A stretch of 64,000 nucleotides of DNA from Lysobacterales bacterium (GCA_017302135.1 JAFLDZ010000005.1:1-64000), one strand, 5' to 3'. Counted from the first letter of the stretch, positions 1 through 9,317 are shown. Numbers and translations: made by a program. Notes: a model not told the origin generated them from the letters alone.

Positions 1-81
1 CTGAGTGTTCATGGCCTTGTACTTGCCGTAGCCAAACCATACGAGCGCGCCAAGGATGGCAATGACCAATAGATTCTTCAC
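1..81 (-). CDS. Third integron cassette ORF, 5' end only
   Basis: Only the first 27 codons are inside the window; the gene continues off the left edge. It starts at GTG (79-81 on the minus strand), about 25 bases after the attC core at 106-112, which is the close spacing typical of cassette genes. The visible part reads as a single hydrophobic helix (LLVIAILGALVWFGY) followed by a basic, polar stretch, so it begins as a small membrane-anchored protein. No family is recognised. Base composition is AT-richer than the chromosome to the right. Confidence 0.55.
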   Translation of the reverse strand, partial: MKNLLVIAILGALVWFGYGKYKAMNTQ

Positions 82-105
82 GTTGCGATTCCCTTGCTAC
101 GTAGG

Positions 106-218
106 GCCTAACGCCTGAGTTAAGCCGACCCGTGGCGGGGCGGCGGACATGTGCAAGCGTAGCGCAAAGCACATGGCCGACGCCACGACATGGGGTCGGC
201 TTGAACGAATTGTTAGGC
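106..218. other. attC recombination site between cassettes 2 and 3
   Basis: A 113-base imperfect palindrome bounded by the consensus cores GCCTAAC (106-112) and GTTAGGC (212-218). Inside them lie the L-box pair TTAAGCCG (from 120) and CGGCTTGAA (from 197). The central part is less symmetric. It is very similar to the site at 659-770, as expected for the uniform attC family of a resident chromosomal integron. Integron integrases recombine the folded single strand of such sites. The stop codon of the cassette-2 gene (213-215) lies inside the right core. Confidence 0.92.
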
Positions 219-650
219 ATCACTGGCGGTGCTAGAGGCTTTTGTGCGGACACGAACTATTGCAGATGAAACAAGGACGAAGAGACCTAAGACATATAGC
301 AATGCTGCAGCGTCTTGCGCCATATATGAAAGTCTTTCAAACGTGAGGAAATCTGCCATATCTCCCGATATTTTTGCCGAAATTGCCGCTTCGGCGGTTA
401 GATAGTTCAGGTATATTCCGAGACCGCATGCGGCGAGCGCTATAGAAAATAGTATCCATGCAAGAAATACTATGAATTTTTGATTTGTTGCGCTCTTATG
501 GAAGTCAATAACCTTTTCAGAGAAAGTGACAGAAAATACAAGCGTCGCGGAGATCAGGCTTAAAAAGTGCTTAAGTAAGTCCTTGATCTCGGGGTACTTG
601 AACTGTATGTAAGCATCTAACGGCGAGCTTGCGAGTGCTGAAATGTCCAT
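213..650 (-). CDS. Integron cassette 2: hypothetical three-helix membrane protein
   Basis: 145 residues. The start is the ATG at 648-650, only 8 bases after the attC core; a longer frame exists but its extra 23 residues would be translated from the attC site, so it was rejected. Three hydrophobic segments are visible, at about residues 24-45, 58-83 and 115-138, separated by polar loops, so it is probably an inner-membrane protein. No family is recognised. The gene is clearly AT-richer than the chromosome and has no obvious promoter of its own, so expression would depend on a promoter in the integron platform. The stop codon overlaps the attC core. Confidence 0.72.
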   Translation of the reverse strand: MDISALASSPLDAYIQFKYPEIKDLLKHFLSLISATLVFSVTFSEKVIDFHKSATNQKFIVFLAWILFSIALAACGLGIYLNYLTAEAAISAKISGDMADFLTFERLSYMAQDAAALLYVLGLFVLVSSAIVRVRTKASSTASDA

Positions 651-658
651 GATGTGAT

Positions 659-770
659 GCCTAACGCCTGAGTTAAGCCGCCCCGCAGCGGGGTGACAAC
701 AGCGTGCAGCGTAGCGCAAAGCACGCTGTTGACGCCACGATGCGGGGTCGGCTTGAACGAATTGTTGGGC
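659..770. other. attC recombination site between cassettes 1 and 2
   Basis: 112-base imperfect palindrome bounded by GCCTAAC (659-665) and GTTGGGC (764-770), with the same L-box pair (TTAAGCCG / CGGCTTGAA) as the site at 106-218. The two sites share most of their arms, including the central stretch CGTAGCGCAAAGCAC, and differ mainly in the loop sequences. The right core differs from the canonical GTTAGGC by one base. Confidence 0.92.
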
Positions 771-773
771 CTC

Positions 774-1238
774 TCATCCATGTGTCTGAAATGCAGAGAT
801 GATCTGGCGTAATAAATCATTTTTCCCAACGGAATATCCGAGAAGAAAAGTAGTGATAAGAATAGCAAGGGTACCGCCCCAAAACTTTATGGGGACGTGC
901 TTGATGAGCCAATCGAGTGTCACTTTTGCTGGAGCATTGAGATCTGGTATTTTCGTTTTTTCTAAATTCATCTCATAGCTCATTGCATCAAGAATGCTCT
1001 GCAGGTGTTTAACACCGCTGTTCCAGTTGTCCTTGACTTGGTAATTGCCACTGTTGAAGACGAACCTAGGGTCTTCAAATAGAACGTTTTCTAGTTTGGA
1101 AATGTGAGGACTATTCTCGCCAAAGGTCTTTCTGGCACAAATGATCGCATCTCTTAGGAGCGCATTGGCTGATGCGTAATCAAGCGGCTCAATTTGGGAG
1201 AGTCTGCTTTTCAGGTTTTCAAGAGCTTGGAATGTCAT
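774..1238 (-). CDS. Integron cassette 1: hypothetical tail-anchored-like protein
   Basis: 154 residues, the first cassette next to the integrase. The ATG (1236-1238) lies 7 bases from the recombination core at 1246-1252 and the stop lies next to the attC core at 764-770, so the gene fills its cassette. The N-terminal 115 residues are soluble, helical and charged. One hydrophobic helix (about 118-138, WGGTLAILITTFLLGYSV) near the C-terminus suggests a membrane-anchored cytoplasmic protein. No family is recognised. Codon and base use are AT-rich compared with the neighbouring integrase. Confidence 0.72.
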   Translation of the reverse strand: MTFQALENLKSRLSQIEPLDYASANALLRDAIICARKTFGENSPHISKLENVLFEDPRFVFNSGNYQVKDNWNSGVKHLQSILDAMSYEMNLEKTKIPDLNAPAKVTLDWLIKHVPIKFWGGTLAILITTFLLGYSVGKNDLLRQIISAFQTHG

Positions 1239-1245
1239 TGGAGAG

Positions 1246-1300
1246 GCCTAACGCTTAGTCGACCCCATATGCGGGGCGGTAAACAATATTGATCCGGGTT
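1246..1300. other. attI-like insertion site next to intI
   Basis: The core GCCTAAC (1246-1252; GTTAGGC on the minus strand) marks the junction between the integron platform and the first cassette. No second palindromic half like that of the attC sites is present, as expected for attI, which is recombined as double-stranded DNA. Only the core is firmly seen; the outer limit toward intI is inferred. Confidence 0.65.
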
Positions 1301-1315
1301 TGTACGGGGTGTCAA
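1286..1315 (-). promoter_or_regulatory. Candidate cassette promoter (Pc)
   Basis: On the minus strand a perfect -35 hexamer TTGACA (1310-1315) is followed after 18 bases by CAATAT (1286-1291), a weak -10 match. It points left, across the attI core into the cassette array, which is where an integron Pc promoter is expected. No transcript evidence is available. Confidence 0.45.
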
Positions 1316-1411
1316 TCAGAAAAACCCTACAAAGGAACAATCACTTGCCTGATTTCCGCAGGTAAGCAACAACCATATCTTTCTCCCCTGATATTTCATG
1401 AGGAGAGCGGT

Positions 1412-2425
1412 ATGTCGTATCGCCAGAAAGACAGGGTGATAACAGGTGCTGGGGACAAGAATTCAGGTCAGCCGCCTCGATTGCTGGACATGATGCGAGC
1501 GCGCTGTCGGCGGCTCAACTACAGCGTACGGACAGAGCGGGCGTATGCGGGCTGGATCCGGCGCTTCGTGCTCGCCAACGACAAGCGTCATCCTCGGGAG
1601 CTGGGGGCGCATGAGGTCGAGAAATTCCTCACCGATCTGGCGGTGCGCGGCAATGTGGCGGCCAGCACGCAGAATCAGGCGCTGTCGGCGCTGATTTTTC
1701 TTTATCGGGAAGTACTGAGTCTGGACTTGCCGTGGATGGAGAATGTCACCCGTGCGAAGCGCCCGCAGAAGTTGCCGGTGGTCTTGTCGCGAGCTGAGGT
1801 CGAGCGTCTGCTGACGATGATCGATGGCGAAGTCTGGCTGATGGCGGCGCTGTTGTACGGTAGCGGCATGCGGTTGATGGAATGCATGCGTCTTCGAGTG
1901 AAGGATGTCGACTTCGAGCGTCGACAGATCACGATCCGGGATGGAAAGGGCGCGAAGGATCGACAGGTGCCGCTACCCGACGGCGTGCGTGATCGGCTGA
2001 AAACAGCGATTGAGCGCGTGCGGATTCTGCATGCGCAGGATTTGGCGGAAGGTCATGGTGTGGTCTGGTTGCCCAACGCGCTGTCGCGGAAGTATCCGAA
2101 AGCCGAACGCGAGTTCGCGTGGCAGTACGTGTTTCCGGCGCGTTCGCTCTCGGTCGATCCGCGCAGTGGGGTGACCCGCAGGCATCATGTCGACGAGGCG
2201 GTTCTGCAGCGTGCGATCAAGGTGGCGCGGACGCGTGCGGGGATCGACAAACCGGTGACGCCGCATGTGTTGCGCCATAGCTTCGCAACGCATCTGCTCG
2301 AATTCGGCGCCGATTTGCGTACGATCCAGGCGCTGCTGGGGCACAAGGATGTCGCGACGACGCAGATCTACACCCATGTCCTGAATCGCGGTGCGGGCGG
2401 TGTGCTCAGCCCGCTCGATCGCTGA
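1412..2425 (+). CDS. intI: Integron integrase (tyrosine recombinase)
   Basis: 337 residues, the usual IntI length. It catalyses site-specific recombination between attI and attC sites, capturing and shuffling cassettes. The start is the ATG at 1412, preceded by AGGAGAG (1401-1407); an upstream in-frame extension was rejected. An N-terminal core-binding domain (about 22-110) precedes the catalytic domain. The tyrosine-recombinase residues are R154, H285-x-x-R288, H311 and nucleophile Y320. The stretch at about 208-243 (from DLAEGHG to WQYVFP) is the IntI-specific insertion that grips folded attC sites and separates IntI from XerC/XerD. The frame is intact, unlike many xanthomonad intI genes, which are broken. 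The gene diverges from the cassettes and ends 8 bases before comEC. Confidence 0.95.
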   Translation: MSYRQKDRVITGAGDKNSGQPPRLLDMMRARCRRLNYSVRTERAYAGWIRRFVLANDKRHPRELGAHEVEKFLTDLAVRGNVAASTQNQALSALIFLYREVLSLDLPWMENVTRAKRPQKLPVVLSRAEVERLLTMIDGEVWLMAALLYGSGMRLMECMRLRVKDVDFERRQITIRDGKGAKDRQVPLPDGVRDRLKTAIERVRILHAQDLAEGHGVVWLPNALSRKYPKAEREFAWQYVFPARSLSVDPRSGVTRRHHVDEAVLQRAIKVARTRAGIDKPVTPHVLRHSFATHLLEFGADLRTIQALLGHKDVATTQIYTHVLNRGAGGVLSPLDR

Positions 2426-2433
2426 GCGGTGTC

Positions 2434-4791
2434 ATGCTGGACTTTCGATTCTCCTTGGCACTGTTGATGGGCGTGATGGCGTGTCTGTGGCTGCCATCGC
2501 CGCCCGGCGCTTGGCTGTTGATGTGCGTAGCCGCGATTGCCGCGACGTCGGCGTGGATGCGAGGCGTCTGGCGGCATGTCGCAATTGTCTCGCTCGGGTT
2601 CCTGCTGGCGGGCATGCATGCCTCGCTGGCGATGCAACGCCAGTTGCCCTTGGCGATGGAACATCGTCAATTCGAGTTGGTCGGGACGGTCACTGCGTTG
2701 CCACAGCATGAAGCGCGGCGAACGCGGTTCGTTTTCAAGGTCGACGACAGCGACGCCCAGCCGGAAGCGCTGCGCGGCAGGCGGATCCGTCTGGCGTGGT
2801 ACGACGAGTTCGGTTTGGAAGCGCTGCCTGCGGATGCGCCGCGTTTGCGTATCGCTGCAGGGAGCCGCTGGGCGCTCTCGGCGAAGCTGCGCGCGCCGCG
2901 CGCATTGCGCAATCCCGGCGGTGTCGATGGCGAGAAGCATGCGTTGATCGAGCGCATCGTTGCGACCGGATATGTGCGCAATCCCGAATTCGCACGCGAG
3001 TTGGCGCGGCCGCGCGGCATCGACGCCTGGCGCGAAGCGATGTCGGCGCGGATCGCTGCTGCCATCCCGCAGACCTCTTCGCGCTTCATCCGCGCGCTGG
3101 CCCTGGGCGATACGCGTGCGCTTGACGACGCCGATTGGGAGCGGCTGCGCGCGAGCGGGCTCACCCATCTCATCGCGATCTCCGGATTCCACGTCGGTCT
3201 GGTCGCTGGATTCTTTGCGCTGTCGATGCGCGCAGTGTGGTGGTGCTGGCCATCGCTGGGGCGTCGAATACCCCGTTCGCAGGTCGCGGTGCTGGCGGCG
3301 TTGTCCGGGGCAGCGCTGTATGCGGCGCTGGCCGGGTTCGCGCTGCCCACGGTTCGCACCGTGCTGATGATCGCAGTGGTCGCTGCAGCGCGATGCTCGC
3401 GGCGCGGTTGGCGGGCGGCCGATGCGATGTCGTTGGCGATGATCGCGATTCTGCTGTTCGATCCGCTGTCGGTGCTGTCCGCCGGGTTCTGGCTGAGCTT
3501 CGGTGGCGTGGCGTGGCTGCTGTGGTGTCTGCCGCAGGGCGGGCAGCATGCGGTGCGCGAATTCTTCGCGGCGCAGGGCGTGGCGACGGTTGGGCTGCTG
3601 CCGTTGACGGTCGTGCTGTTCGGACAGGCCTCGCTGGCGGGGCCGTTCGCGAATCTGCTGGCGATCCCGTGGTGGAGTCTGATCGTCGTGCCGCTGTCGC
3701 TGATCGGCACGGCATGCGAATCGCTGCATGCGGGCTGGGGTGGGCCGGTGTGGCGCTTGGCGGCGATGGCGTTCGACCCGAGCTGGTCGCTGTTTTCGAT
3801 GCTGGGCGAGAGTCCGCTGGCGCTGTGGTGGTTGCCGGAACCGCGCTGGTTCGCGCTGCCGTTGTCGCTGCTGGTCGCATTCTGGTGCCTGCTGCCGCGC
3901 GGCGTGCCGGGCAAACCCTTGGCATTGTTGCTGTGGTTTCCGCTGCTGTGGCCGGATCGCCAGGCGCCGGACCATGGCGAAGTCGAGCTGATCGTGCTGG
4001 ATGTCGGGCAGGGGTTATCGGTGGTCGTGCGCACCGCCGGGCATACCTTGCTGTACGACATGGGACCGGCGATTCCCGACGGCTTCGATGCCGGTGAGCG
4101 CGCGGTGGTGCCGGCGCTGCATGCGCTGGGCGTGCGTGCGCTCGATATGGCGGTGCTCAGTCACGCCGACAACGACCATGCCGGCGGCTATGCGTCGGTC
4201 GCCGATGTGTTCGCGATCCGGACGCGCTACGCGCCGGAAGACAGTGGGCTCGATGCGAAGATCGCCGGGCTGCGGCAGTGTCGTGCCGGCCATGCGTGGA
4301 ATTGGGATGGCGTACGTTTCCGGTTCCTGCATCCGCCGCTGCATTTTCCCTATCTGCGCAACGAATCGAGCTGCATCCTGCGCATCGAGACCGCGCACGG
4401 CGCCGCGCTGCTGACCAGCGATATCGGCCATGTGATCGAACGCGATCTGCTGCGTCGCGATCCGGCCTCGGTGCGGGCCGATGTCGTGCTGGTCGCGCAT
4501 CACGGCAGCGCCGGTTCCTCCGATCCTGGTTTCGTCGCCGCGACCGGGGCGCGCTGGGCGCCGATCTCGGCCGGCTACGGCAACCGCTTCAAGCATCCGA
4601 AGCCGGAGGTGGTGGACCTGTGGCGGCATCAAGGGGCGAAGACGCCGCTCACGGCGGAGGCGGGCGCGGTGCGGCTGCGGATCGGCCAGGGTGGCGTGGA
4701 GGTGCAGACCGAGCGCCGTCGGCATCGACGGCTGTGGGATGCGGCCGGCAGGCACGCACGGGCGGCTCAGTTATCCTATCGCTCTGAATGA
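2434..4791 (+). CDS. comEC: DNA internalization protein ComEC/Rec2
   Basis: 785 residues, full length for the family. ComEC is the inner-membrane channel that moves one strand of captured DNA into the cytoplasm during natural transformation. Several N-terminal hydrophobic helices precede a soluble segment, then the polytopic competence domain (about residues 200-500), and a C-terminal metallo-beta-lactamase-like domain with the metal-binding motif H577-A-D-N-D581-H582-A-G-G. The start is the first ATG after intI; the ribosome-binding site is weak, so expression may depend on upstream translation. It is followed after 27 bases by exbB, the usual xanthomonad order. The close intI neighbour is discussed in the findings. 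Confidence 0.95.
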   Translation: MLDFRFSLALLMGVMACLWLPSPPGAWLLMCVAAIAATSAWMRGVWRHVAIVSLGFLLAGMHASLAMQRQLPLAMEHRQFELVGTVTALPQHEARRTRFVFKVDDSDAQPEALRGRRIRLAWYDEFGLEALPADAPRLRIAAGSRWALSAKLRAPRALRNPGGVDGEKHALIERIVATGYVRNPEFARELARPRGIDAWREAMSARIAAAIPQTSSRFIRALALGDTRALDDADWERLRASGLTHLIAISGFHVGLVAGFFALSMRAVWWCWPSLGRRIPRSQVAVLAALSGAALYAALAGFALPTVRTVLMIAVVAAARCSRRGWRAADAMSLAMIAILLFDPLSVLSAGFWLSFGGVAWLLWCLPQGGQHAVREFFAAQGVATVGLLPLTVVLFGQASLAGPFANLLAIPWWSLIVVPLSLIGTACESLHAGWGGPVWRLAAMAFDPSWSLFSMLGESPLALWWLPEPRWFALPLSLLVAFWCLLPRGVPGKPLALLLWFPLLWPDRQAPDHGEVELIVLDVGQGLSVVVRTAGHTLLYDMGPAIPDGFDAGERAVVPALHALGVRALDMAVLSHADNDHAGGYASVADVFAIRTRYAPEDSGLDAKIAGLRQCRAGHAWNWDGVRFRFLHPPLHFPYLRNESSCILRIETAHGAALLTSDIGHVIERDLLRRDPASVRADVVLVAHHGSAGSSDPGFVAATGARWAPISAGYGNRFKHPKPEVVDLWRHQGAKTPLTAEAGAVRLRIGQGGVEVQTERRRHRRLWDAAGRHARAAQLSYRSE

Positions 4792-4818
4792 AGACGGCCG
4801 ACGGCCGGAGGATGCGAC

Positions 4819-5481
4819 GTGCTGGAACTGGTCAAAGCCGGCGGTTGGCCGATGATTCCCCTGCTGCTGCTGACGGTGGTGGCCCTGGGCATCATCCTTG
4901 AACGGTTCTGGAGCCTGCGCCGCAAGACCGTGCTGCCGCCCGGATTGGGCGCCGAAGTCCGCGCCTGGGCCGCGCGCGGCAACCTCGACCCCACCCATAT
5001 CGATTCCCTGCGTCGGACCTCGCCCCTCGGCGCCCTGCTGGCCGCCGCGCTGGATGTCCGCCACCGCCCGCGCGACCAGATCCGCGAGCGCATCGAGGAC
5101 GTGGGCCGGCACCTGGTGCACCGGATGGAGCGCTTCCTGAACGGCCTCGGCACCATCGCCGCTGCGGGGCCGCTGCTGGGGCTGTTCGGCACCGTGGTCG
5201 GCATGATCCAGATGTTCCTGGGCATCCTCGACAGCGGCCTGGGCGATGTGAACCAGCTGGCGGGCGGCATCGGCAAGGCGCTGATCTGCACCGCGACCGG
5301 CATGATCGTCGCGATCCCGGCACTGATGTTCCATCGCTATTTCCGCGGGCGCATCGCCGGTTACATCGTCGATATGGAACACGAGGCGATCCAGTTGCTC
5401 GATACCCTCGATACCCGGCCTGTGGCGGCACCGACGGCGGCCGGCGCGCGCGGCATCACACCGTCGACGCATCTGGATTGA
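4819..5481 (+). CDS. exbB: ExbB/TolQ/MotA-family proton channel subunit
   Basis: 220 residues. ExbB with ExbD uses the proton motive force to energise TonB-dependent outer-membrane transport, or in the TolQ/R variant, envelope constriction. Three transmembrane segments are visible, at about 8-30, 108-135 and 150-178, with the conserved small-residue pattern of MotA/TolQ/ExbB around the last two. The start is GTG at 4819 with GGAGG (4806-4810) upstream. In this family of bacteria exbB-exbD lie directly upstream of msbA-lpxK-kdsB; here an extra small gene separates exbB from exbD. Which energised partner it serves cannot be told from the sequence. Confidence 0.9.
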   Translation: MLELVKAGGWPMIPLLLLTVVALGIILERFWSLRRKTVLPPGLGAEVRAWAARGNLDPTHIDSLRRTSPLGALLAAALDVRHRPRDQIRERIEDVGRHLVHRMERFLNGLGTIAAAGPLLGLFGTVVGMIQMFLGILDSGLGDVNQLAGGIGKALICTATGMIVAIPALMFHRYFRGRIAGYIVDMEHEAIQLLDTLDTRPVAAPTAAGARGITPSTHLD

Positions 5482-5491
5482 GTCTCCGGCC

Positions 5492-5725
5492 ATGACCCGT
5501 TTGATCATCGCATTGCTGTTGTCGCTGTTGATCGCCTATCCGGTCGTACCGGCGGTGGTTCGCGGTCTGCGCACCGGCAAACTGGCGCACTCCGATACGC
5601 GGGCATTCGTCGAGCGTTCCCGGGCGCCGCTCCGTTTCTGGCTGCTGATGTTGTTCTACGTGTCGCTGCTCGGCCTGTGCGTCTGGTACGTGGCGTTCGC
5701 CGCACGGCATGCGTTCTTCGCATGA
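5492..5725 (+). CDS. Small two-helix membrane protein between exbB and exbD
   Basis: 77 residues with hydrophobic segments at about 3-23 and 47-72 and a basic, polar loop between them. It sits 10 bases after exbB and 44 bases before exbD, in the same direction and with the same GC-rich codon use, so it is probably a real gene of the operon. No family is recognised. Position suggests an accessory of the ExbBD complex or of the lipid A export genes downstream, which is inference only. Confidence 0.65.
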   Translation: MTRLIIALLLSLLIAYPVVPAVVRGLRTGKLAHSDTRAFVERSRAPLRFWLLMLFYVSLLGLCVWYVAFAARHAFFA

Positions 5726-5769
5726 GCGACGAACGCGCGACGACCGAATTTCCGGAGACCTGATTCCCC

Positions 5770-6246
5770 ATGCGCATCCGCGACTTCCGCGCCGACGACG
5801 AGCCCGAGATCAATCTCGTGCCGCTGATCGACGTGATCCTTGTGTTGATCATCTTCTTCGTGGTCACGACCACGTTCGACGCGCGGTCGGTGCTCAAACT
5901 GCAGTTGCCGAAGGCGAACGGCGAGCCCAGCGAGACGTCGTCGAAGGCGCTGAGCGTGCTGGTGAACGCGGAAGGCCGCTATTTCGTGCAGGACCGCGAA
6001 GCGCTTCGGACCGATGTCGAATCGCTCAAGCGCACGATCGTCGAAGTCGCGGGCGAGGGCGCGAACCACGAAAGCCGCAAGCGCCCGGTGCTGCTGCGAG
6101 CCGATGCGCGCACGCCGCACCAGTCGGTGGTGACCGCGCTCGACGCGCTGGGCCAGCTGGGGTTTCGCCAGATCAGCATCGCGACGGCCCCTGAGCAGGG
6201 TGCGCCCGCCGCGTCATCGAAAGCGGCGACGGAGACGCGCAAGTGA
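5770..6246 (+). CDS. exbD: ExbD/TolR-family biopolymer transport protein
   Basis: 158 residues. A short cytoplasmic N-terminus containing EPEINLVPLIDVILVLIIFF is the family signature: one transmembrane helix at about 16-38 with the proton-carrying Asp (D24 in LIDV), followed by a periplasmic domain. The C-terminus is Ala/Glu-rich. Works with ExbB. The stop codon overlaps the start of msbA by 4 bases, so the two are translationally coupled. Confidence 0.93.
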   Translation: MRIRDFRADDEPEINLVPLIDVILVLIIFFVVTTTFDARSVLKLQLPKANGEPSETSSKALSVLVNAEGRYFVQDREALRTDVESLKRTIVEVAGEGANHESRKRPVLLRADARTPHQSVVTALDALGQLGFRQISIATAPEQGAPAASSKAATETRK

Positions 6247-8015
6247 GCAAAACCGACCGCGCCCCGGCGTGGCCGATCTATCGCCGGCTGCTGGGTTTCG
6301 CCGGGCCGTATCGCAGCCTGCTGCTGTTCGCGCTTGCCGGCATGTTGATCGAGGCTGCGGCGGGTTCGGCATTCATGAAGCTCATGGAACCGGTGGTCGA
6401 CGAGACCTTCATCAGCAAGAACGCGCAGCTCAGCATGCTTCTGCCGCTGACCATCGTGGGGCTGTTCGTGGTCCGCGGTATCGCCGGTTACGTCACCGAT
6501 GTTTGCATGGGCCGTTCCGCGCGCAGTATCGCCCGCGACCTGCGGGTGCGCGTGCTCGGCAAATATCTGCGTCTGCCCGGACTGCGTTTCGACAGCGAAC
6601 CGGTGCCGGGAATGCTGATGCGGCTGGGTTCCGACAGCGACCAGGTCGCGAATGCCGCAGTCGACGCCGCCAAGGTGATGCTGCAGCAGTCGCTGCAGAT
6701 CCTCGGTGCGCTGGTGGTGATGCTGTGGACCAGTTGGCAGGTCACCATTGCTATTCTGGTCATGGCGCCGCCGCTGGCGCTGCTGATGGACAAGGTCGCG
6801 AAACGCTATCGCCGTTTCAGCCACCGCGTGCAGGAGAGCGGCGGGCGTCTGCTGCAGGCGGCGGACCAGACCCTGAACAATCAGCAGGAAGTGAAGATCT
6901 ACGGCGCGCAGGGCGCCGAGCTCTCGCGCTACAAAGCGCTGGCCGACGAGAATCTGCGCCTGGCGATGAAGGTCGAATCCACGCGCAGCATTTCCTCGGC
7001 GGTGGTGCAGCTGATGGGCGCGATCGGCTTGGCCCTGCTGCTGTTCTTCGCCGGGCGCGAAGCGGCGGCCGGGCGCTTGACCGCAGGCGGTTTCGTGACC
7101 CTGATGATGTCGATGATGGCGATGATTCCGGCGCTGAAGCAGCTTACCAACGTGCAGAACATGCTGCAGAAGGGCATCGCGTCGGCGGAGCGGTTGTTCG
7201 GCGTGCTCGACGCCGATGAGGAGCGCGACACCGGCACGCAGATGCTTGATCGTGCGCGCGGCGAACTCGAATTCCGTGACATTCATGCGCGCTATCCCGG
7301 GCAGAACGAGCCGGCGCTGACCGATATCCGTTTCGTCGCGAAGCCGGGTACCGTCACCGCGATCGTCGGCCGCTCCGGCAGCGGAAAATCGACGCTGATC
7401 AAGCTGATTCCGCGTTTCTATGAGCCGGCGTCGGGCGATATCCTGCTCGATGGTCGCCCGCTGTCCGAGTACCGGTTGTCCGACCTGCGCCGCCAGATCG
7501 CGCTGGTCGGGCAGCAGGTGATGTTGTTCGACGGCAGCGTCGCCGCGAACGTGGCCTATGGCGAGCTCGCCGATGCCGGCGACGATCGGGTGCGCAACGC
7601 GCTGGATGCCGCGAATGCCAGCGAGTTCGTCGACAAACTCTCCGACGGCGCCGGCACCGGGATCGGCAGCAAGGGCGGGCGCCTGTCCGGTGGGCAGCGC
7701 CAGCGTCTCGCGATCGCGCGCGCGATTCTGAAGGACGCGCCGATCCTGATTCTCGACGAGGCCACTGCCGCGCTCGATACCGAATCCGAACGGCTGGTGC
7801 AGGACGCCCTGAACCGGTTGATGCCGGATCGCACCACGCTGGTCATCGCCCACCGGCTGTCGACGATCGAGCATGCCGATCAGGTATTGGTGCTCGATCA
7901 GGGCCGGCTGGTGGAGCAGGGCACGCATGCCGAACTGCTGGCGCGGGATGGGCTGTACGCGCATCTGCACCGGATGCAGTTCCGCGAGTCCGAGACCGTA
8001 GTCACGCCCGCATGA
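6243..8015 (+). CDS. msbA: Lipid A export ABC transporter/permease MsbA
   Basis: 590 residues, the usual length for this half-transporter. It flips lipid A-core from the inner to the outer leaflet of the cytoplasmic membrane. An N-terminal six-helix exporter domain (about 1-330) precedes an ABC ATPase with Walker [10 protein letters not shown], signature LSGGQRQR and Walker [13 protein letters not shown]. Its place between exbD and lpxK, next to kdsB, supports MsbA rather than a drug exporter. GTG start, overlapping exbD by 4 bases. Confidence 0.95.
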   Translation: MSKTDRAPAWPIYRRLLGFAGPYRSLLLFALAGMLIEAAAGSAFMKLMEPVVDETFISKNAQLSMLLPLTIVGLFVVRGIAGYVTDVCMGRSARSIARDLRVRVLGKYLRLPGLRFDSEPVPGMLMRLGSDSDQVANAAVDAAKVMLQQSLQILGALVVMLWTSWQVTIAILVMAPPLALLMDKVAKRYRRFSHRVQESGGRLLQAADQTLNNQQEVKIYGAQGAELSRYKALADENLRLAMKVESTRSISSAVVQLMGAIGLALLLFFAGREAAAGRLTAGGFVTLMMSMMAMIPALKQLTNVQNMLQKGIASAERLFGVLDADEERDTGTQMLDRARGELEFRDIHARYPGQNEPALTDIRFVAKPGTVTAIVGRSGSGKSTLIKLIPRFYEPASGDILLDGRPLSEYRLSDLRRQIALVGQQVMLFDGSVAANVAYGELADAGDDRVRNALDAANASEFVDKLSDGAGTGIGSKGGRLSGGQRQRLAIARAILKDAPILILDEATAALDTESERLVQDALNRLMPDRTTLVIAHRLSTIEHADQVLVLDQGRLVEQGTHAELLARDGLYAHLHRMQFRESETVVTPA

Positions 8016-8025
8016 GCGGCCGGGC

Positions 8026-9054
8026 ATGAGCGACGCGCGCCGTCAGCCGCCGACGTACTGGTTCGACGGAAGTCCGCCGCCATGGCGTGCGCGCGTGCTC
8101 GCGGGCATCTATTCGGGCGCAGTCGCTGCGCGCGCCGCCTTGTATCGCAAGGGCGTGCTGCGCAGCGTGCATCCGGGCAGGCCGGTGCTGGTGGTCGGCA
8201 ATCTGATCGCCGGCGGCAGCGGCAAGACGCCGCTGACCATCGCCATCGTCGAGCGTTTGCGTGCGGAGGGCTTCATGCCCGGCGTTGCCAGTCGCGGCTA
8301 CGGCCGCGAGCAGGCCGGTATCGCGCGCTGGGTCGATGCCAGTACCGACACCGCGCAGGGTGGCGACGAACCGGTACTGATCGCCCGTCGCACCCGCGCA
8401 CCGGTACGCGTGGATCGCGACCGCGTTGCTGCCGCGCGTGCGCTGATCGACGCCGGCTGCGACATCGTCGTCTGCGACGACGGCCTGCAGCATTACCGGC
8501 TGGCGCGCGATGTCGAGATCGAAGTGATCGATGGCCGTCGCCGCTACGGCAATCGTCTGCCGCTGCCGGCGGGACCGATGCGCGAAGCGCCGCAACGTGG
8601 CGAGCGCTGCGATTTCCGGGTGGTCAATCTGGGCGGCGCACAGGCGCTTGAACTGCCGGGCGACACCGGATTCGGCGAGTGGCCGATGCGGCTGCGCGCG
8701 CAGGATGCCGTGCCGCTGCACGGGCATCGCGGCGCGCCGCTGTCGGCATTCGCGGGCCAGCGCGTGCATGCGGTGGCCGGAATCGGCGACCCCGAGCGCT
8801 TCTTCGCGATGCTGCGCGGTCTCGATATCGCGGTGGTGCCGCATGCGTTCGTCGATCACCACCGCTATCGCGCCGGGGATCTGCGCTTCGGCAGCGACCT
8901 GCCGGTGCTGATGACCGAGAAGGACGCGGTGAAGTGCGCGACCTTCCAGACCGAACGCTGCTACAGCGTGCCGATCCGCGCGGAGTTGCCCGAAGCGTTC
9001 TGGGTGGCGTTGCTGGACCGGCTGCGCGAAAAAGACAAAGGATCGATCCGATGA
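8026..9054 (+). CDS. lpxK: Tetraacyldisaccharide 4'-kinase
   Basis: 342 residues. LpxK phosphorylates the 4' position of the lipid A disaccharide to give lipid IVA, at the cytoplasmic face of the inner membrane. The N-terminal membrane-associated helix is followed by the P-loop GGSGKTPLT and the conserved GYGR and DDGLQH motifs. Ten bases after msbA, and its stop overlaps the next start by 4 bases, consistent with a single envelope operon. Confidence 0.95.
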   Translation: MSDARRQPPTYWFDGSPPPWRARVLAGIYSGAVAARAALYRKGVLRSVHPGRPVLVVGNLIAGGSGKTPLTIAIVERLRAEGFMPGVASRGYGREQAGIARWVDASTDTAQGGDEPVLIARRTRAPVRVDRDRVAAARALIDAGCDIVVCDDGLQHYRLARDVEIEVIDGRRRYGNRLPLPAGPMREAPQRGERCDFRVVNLGGAQALELPGDTGFGEWPMRLRAQDAVPLHGHRGAPLSAFAGQRVHAVAGIGDPERFFAMLRGLDIAVVPHAFVDHHRYRAGDLRFGSDLPVLMTEKDAVKCATFQTERCYSVPIRAELPEAFWVALLDRLREKDKGSIR

Positions 9055-9317
9055 CCAGGACCCTGTGGTTCCGTGCGCTGATCGCGCTGCTCTCGGCCGG
9101 CTGGCTGGTGCCGACGTGGCTGGGGGTTGCGACGATGCTGGACTTCGTCGAACTCGAGCTGTGGCCGCTGTTGCTGCGGCAGCCGAAATTGAATTCCTTT
9201 CCGTTCATCGATTTCGCCGGGAGGTGCTTCGCGGTCGCGTTCCTGTGGCTGGGTCTGGCGGTTGCCGGTTGGGCCTGGGTCGCACTGGCTGCTCTGCAGA
9301 GGAAGAAAGACCGATGA
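9051..9317 (+). CDS. Small membrane protein between lpxK and kdsB
   Basis: 88 residues. The ATG (9051-9053) overlaps the lpxK stop, and its own stop overlaps the kdsB start, so it is translated as part of the operon; the longer frame upstream was rejected because it lies inside lpxK. Two hydrophobic helices are visible at about 6-28 and 58-80, separated by an acidic and aromatic stretch, and a basic tail (LQRKKDR). No family is recognised. A gene of this kind in this place suggests an accessory role in lipopolysaccharide assembly, which is inference. Confidence 0.75.
   Translation: MTRTLWFRALIALLSAGWLVPTWLGVATMLDFVELELWPLLLRQPKLNSFPFIDFAGRCFAVAFLWLGLAVAGWAWVALAALQRKKDR

Noticed and set aside
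2368..4061. Long minus-strand open frames (535 and 464 residues) opposite comEC
   Set aside because: They are Arg/Gln/His- or Ser/Ala-rich shadow frames with no recognisable domain and lie wholly inside comEC.
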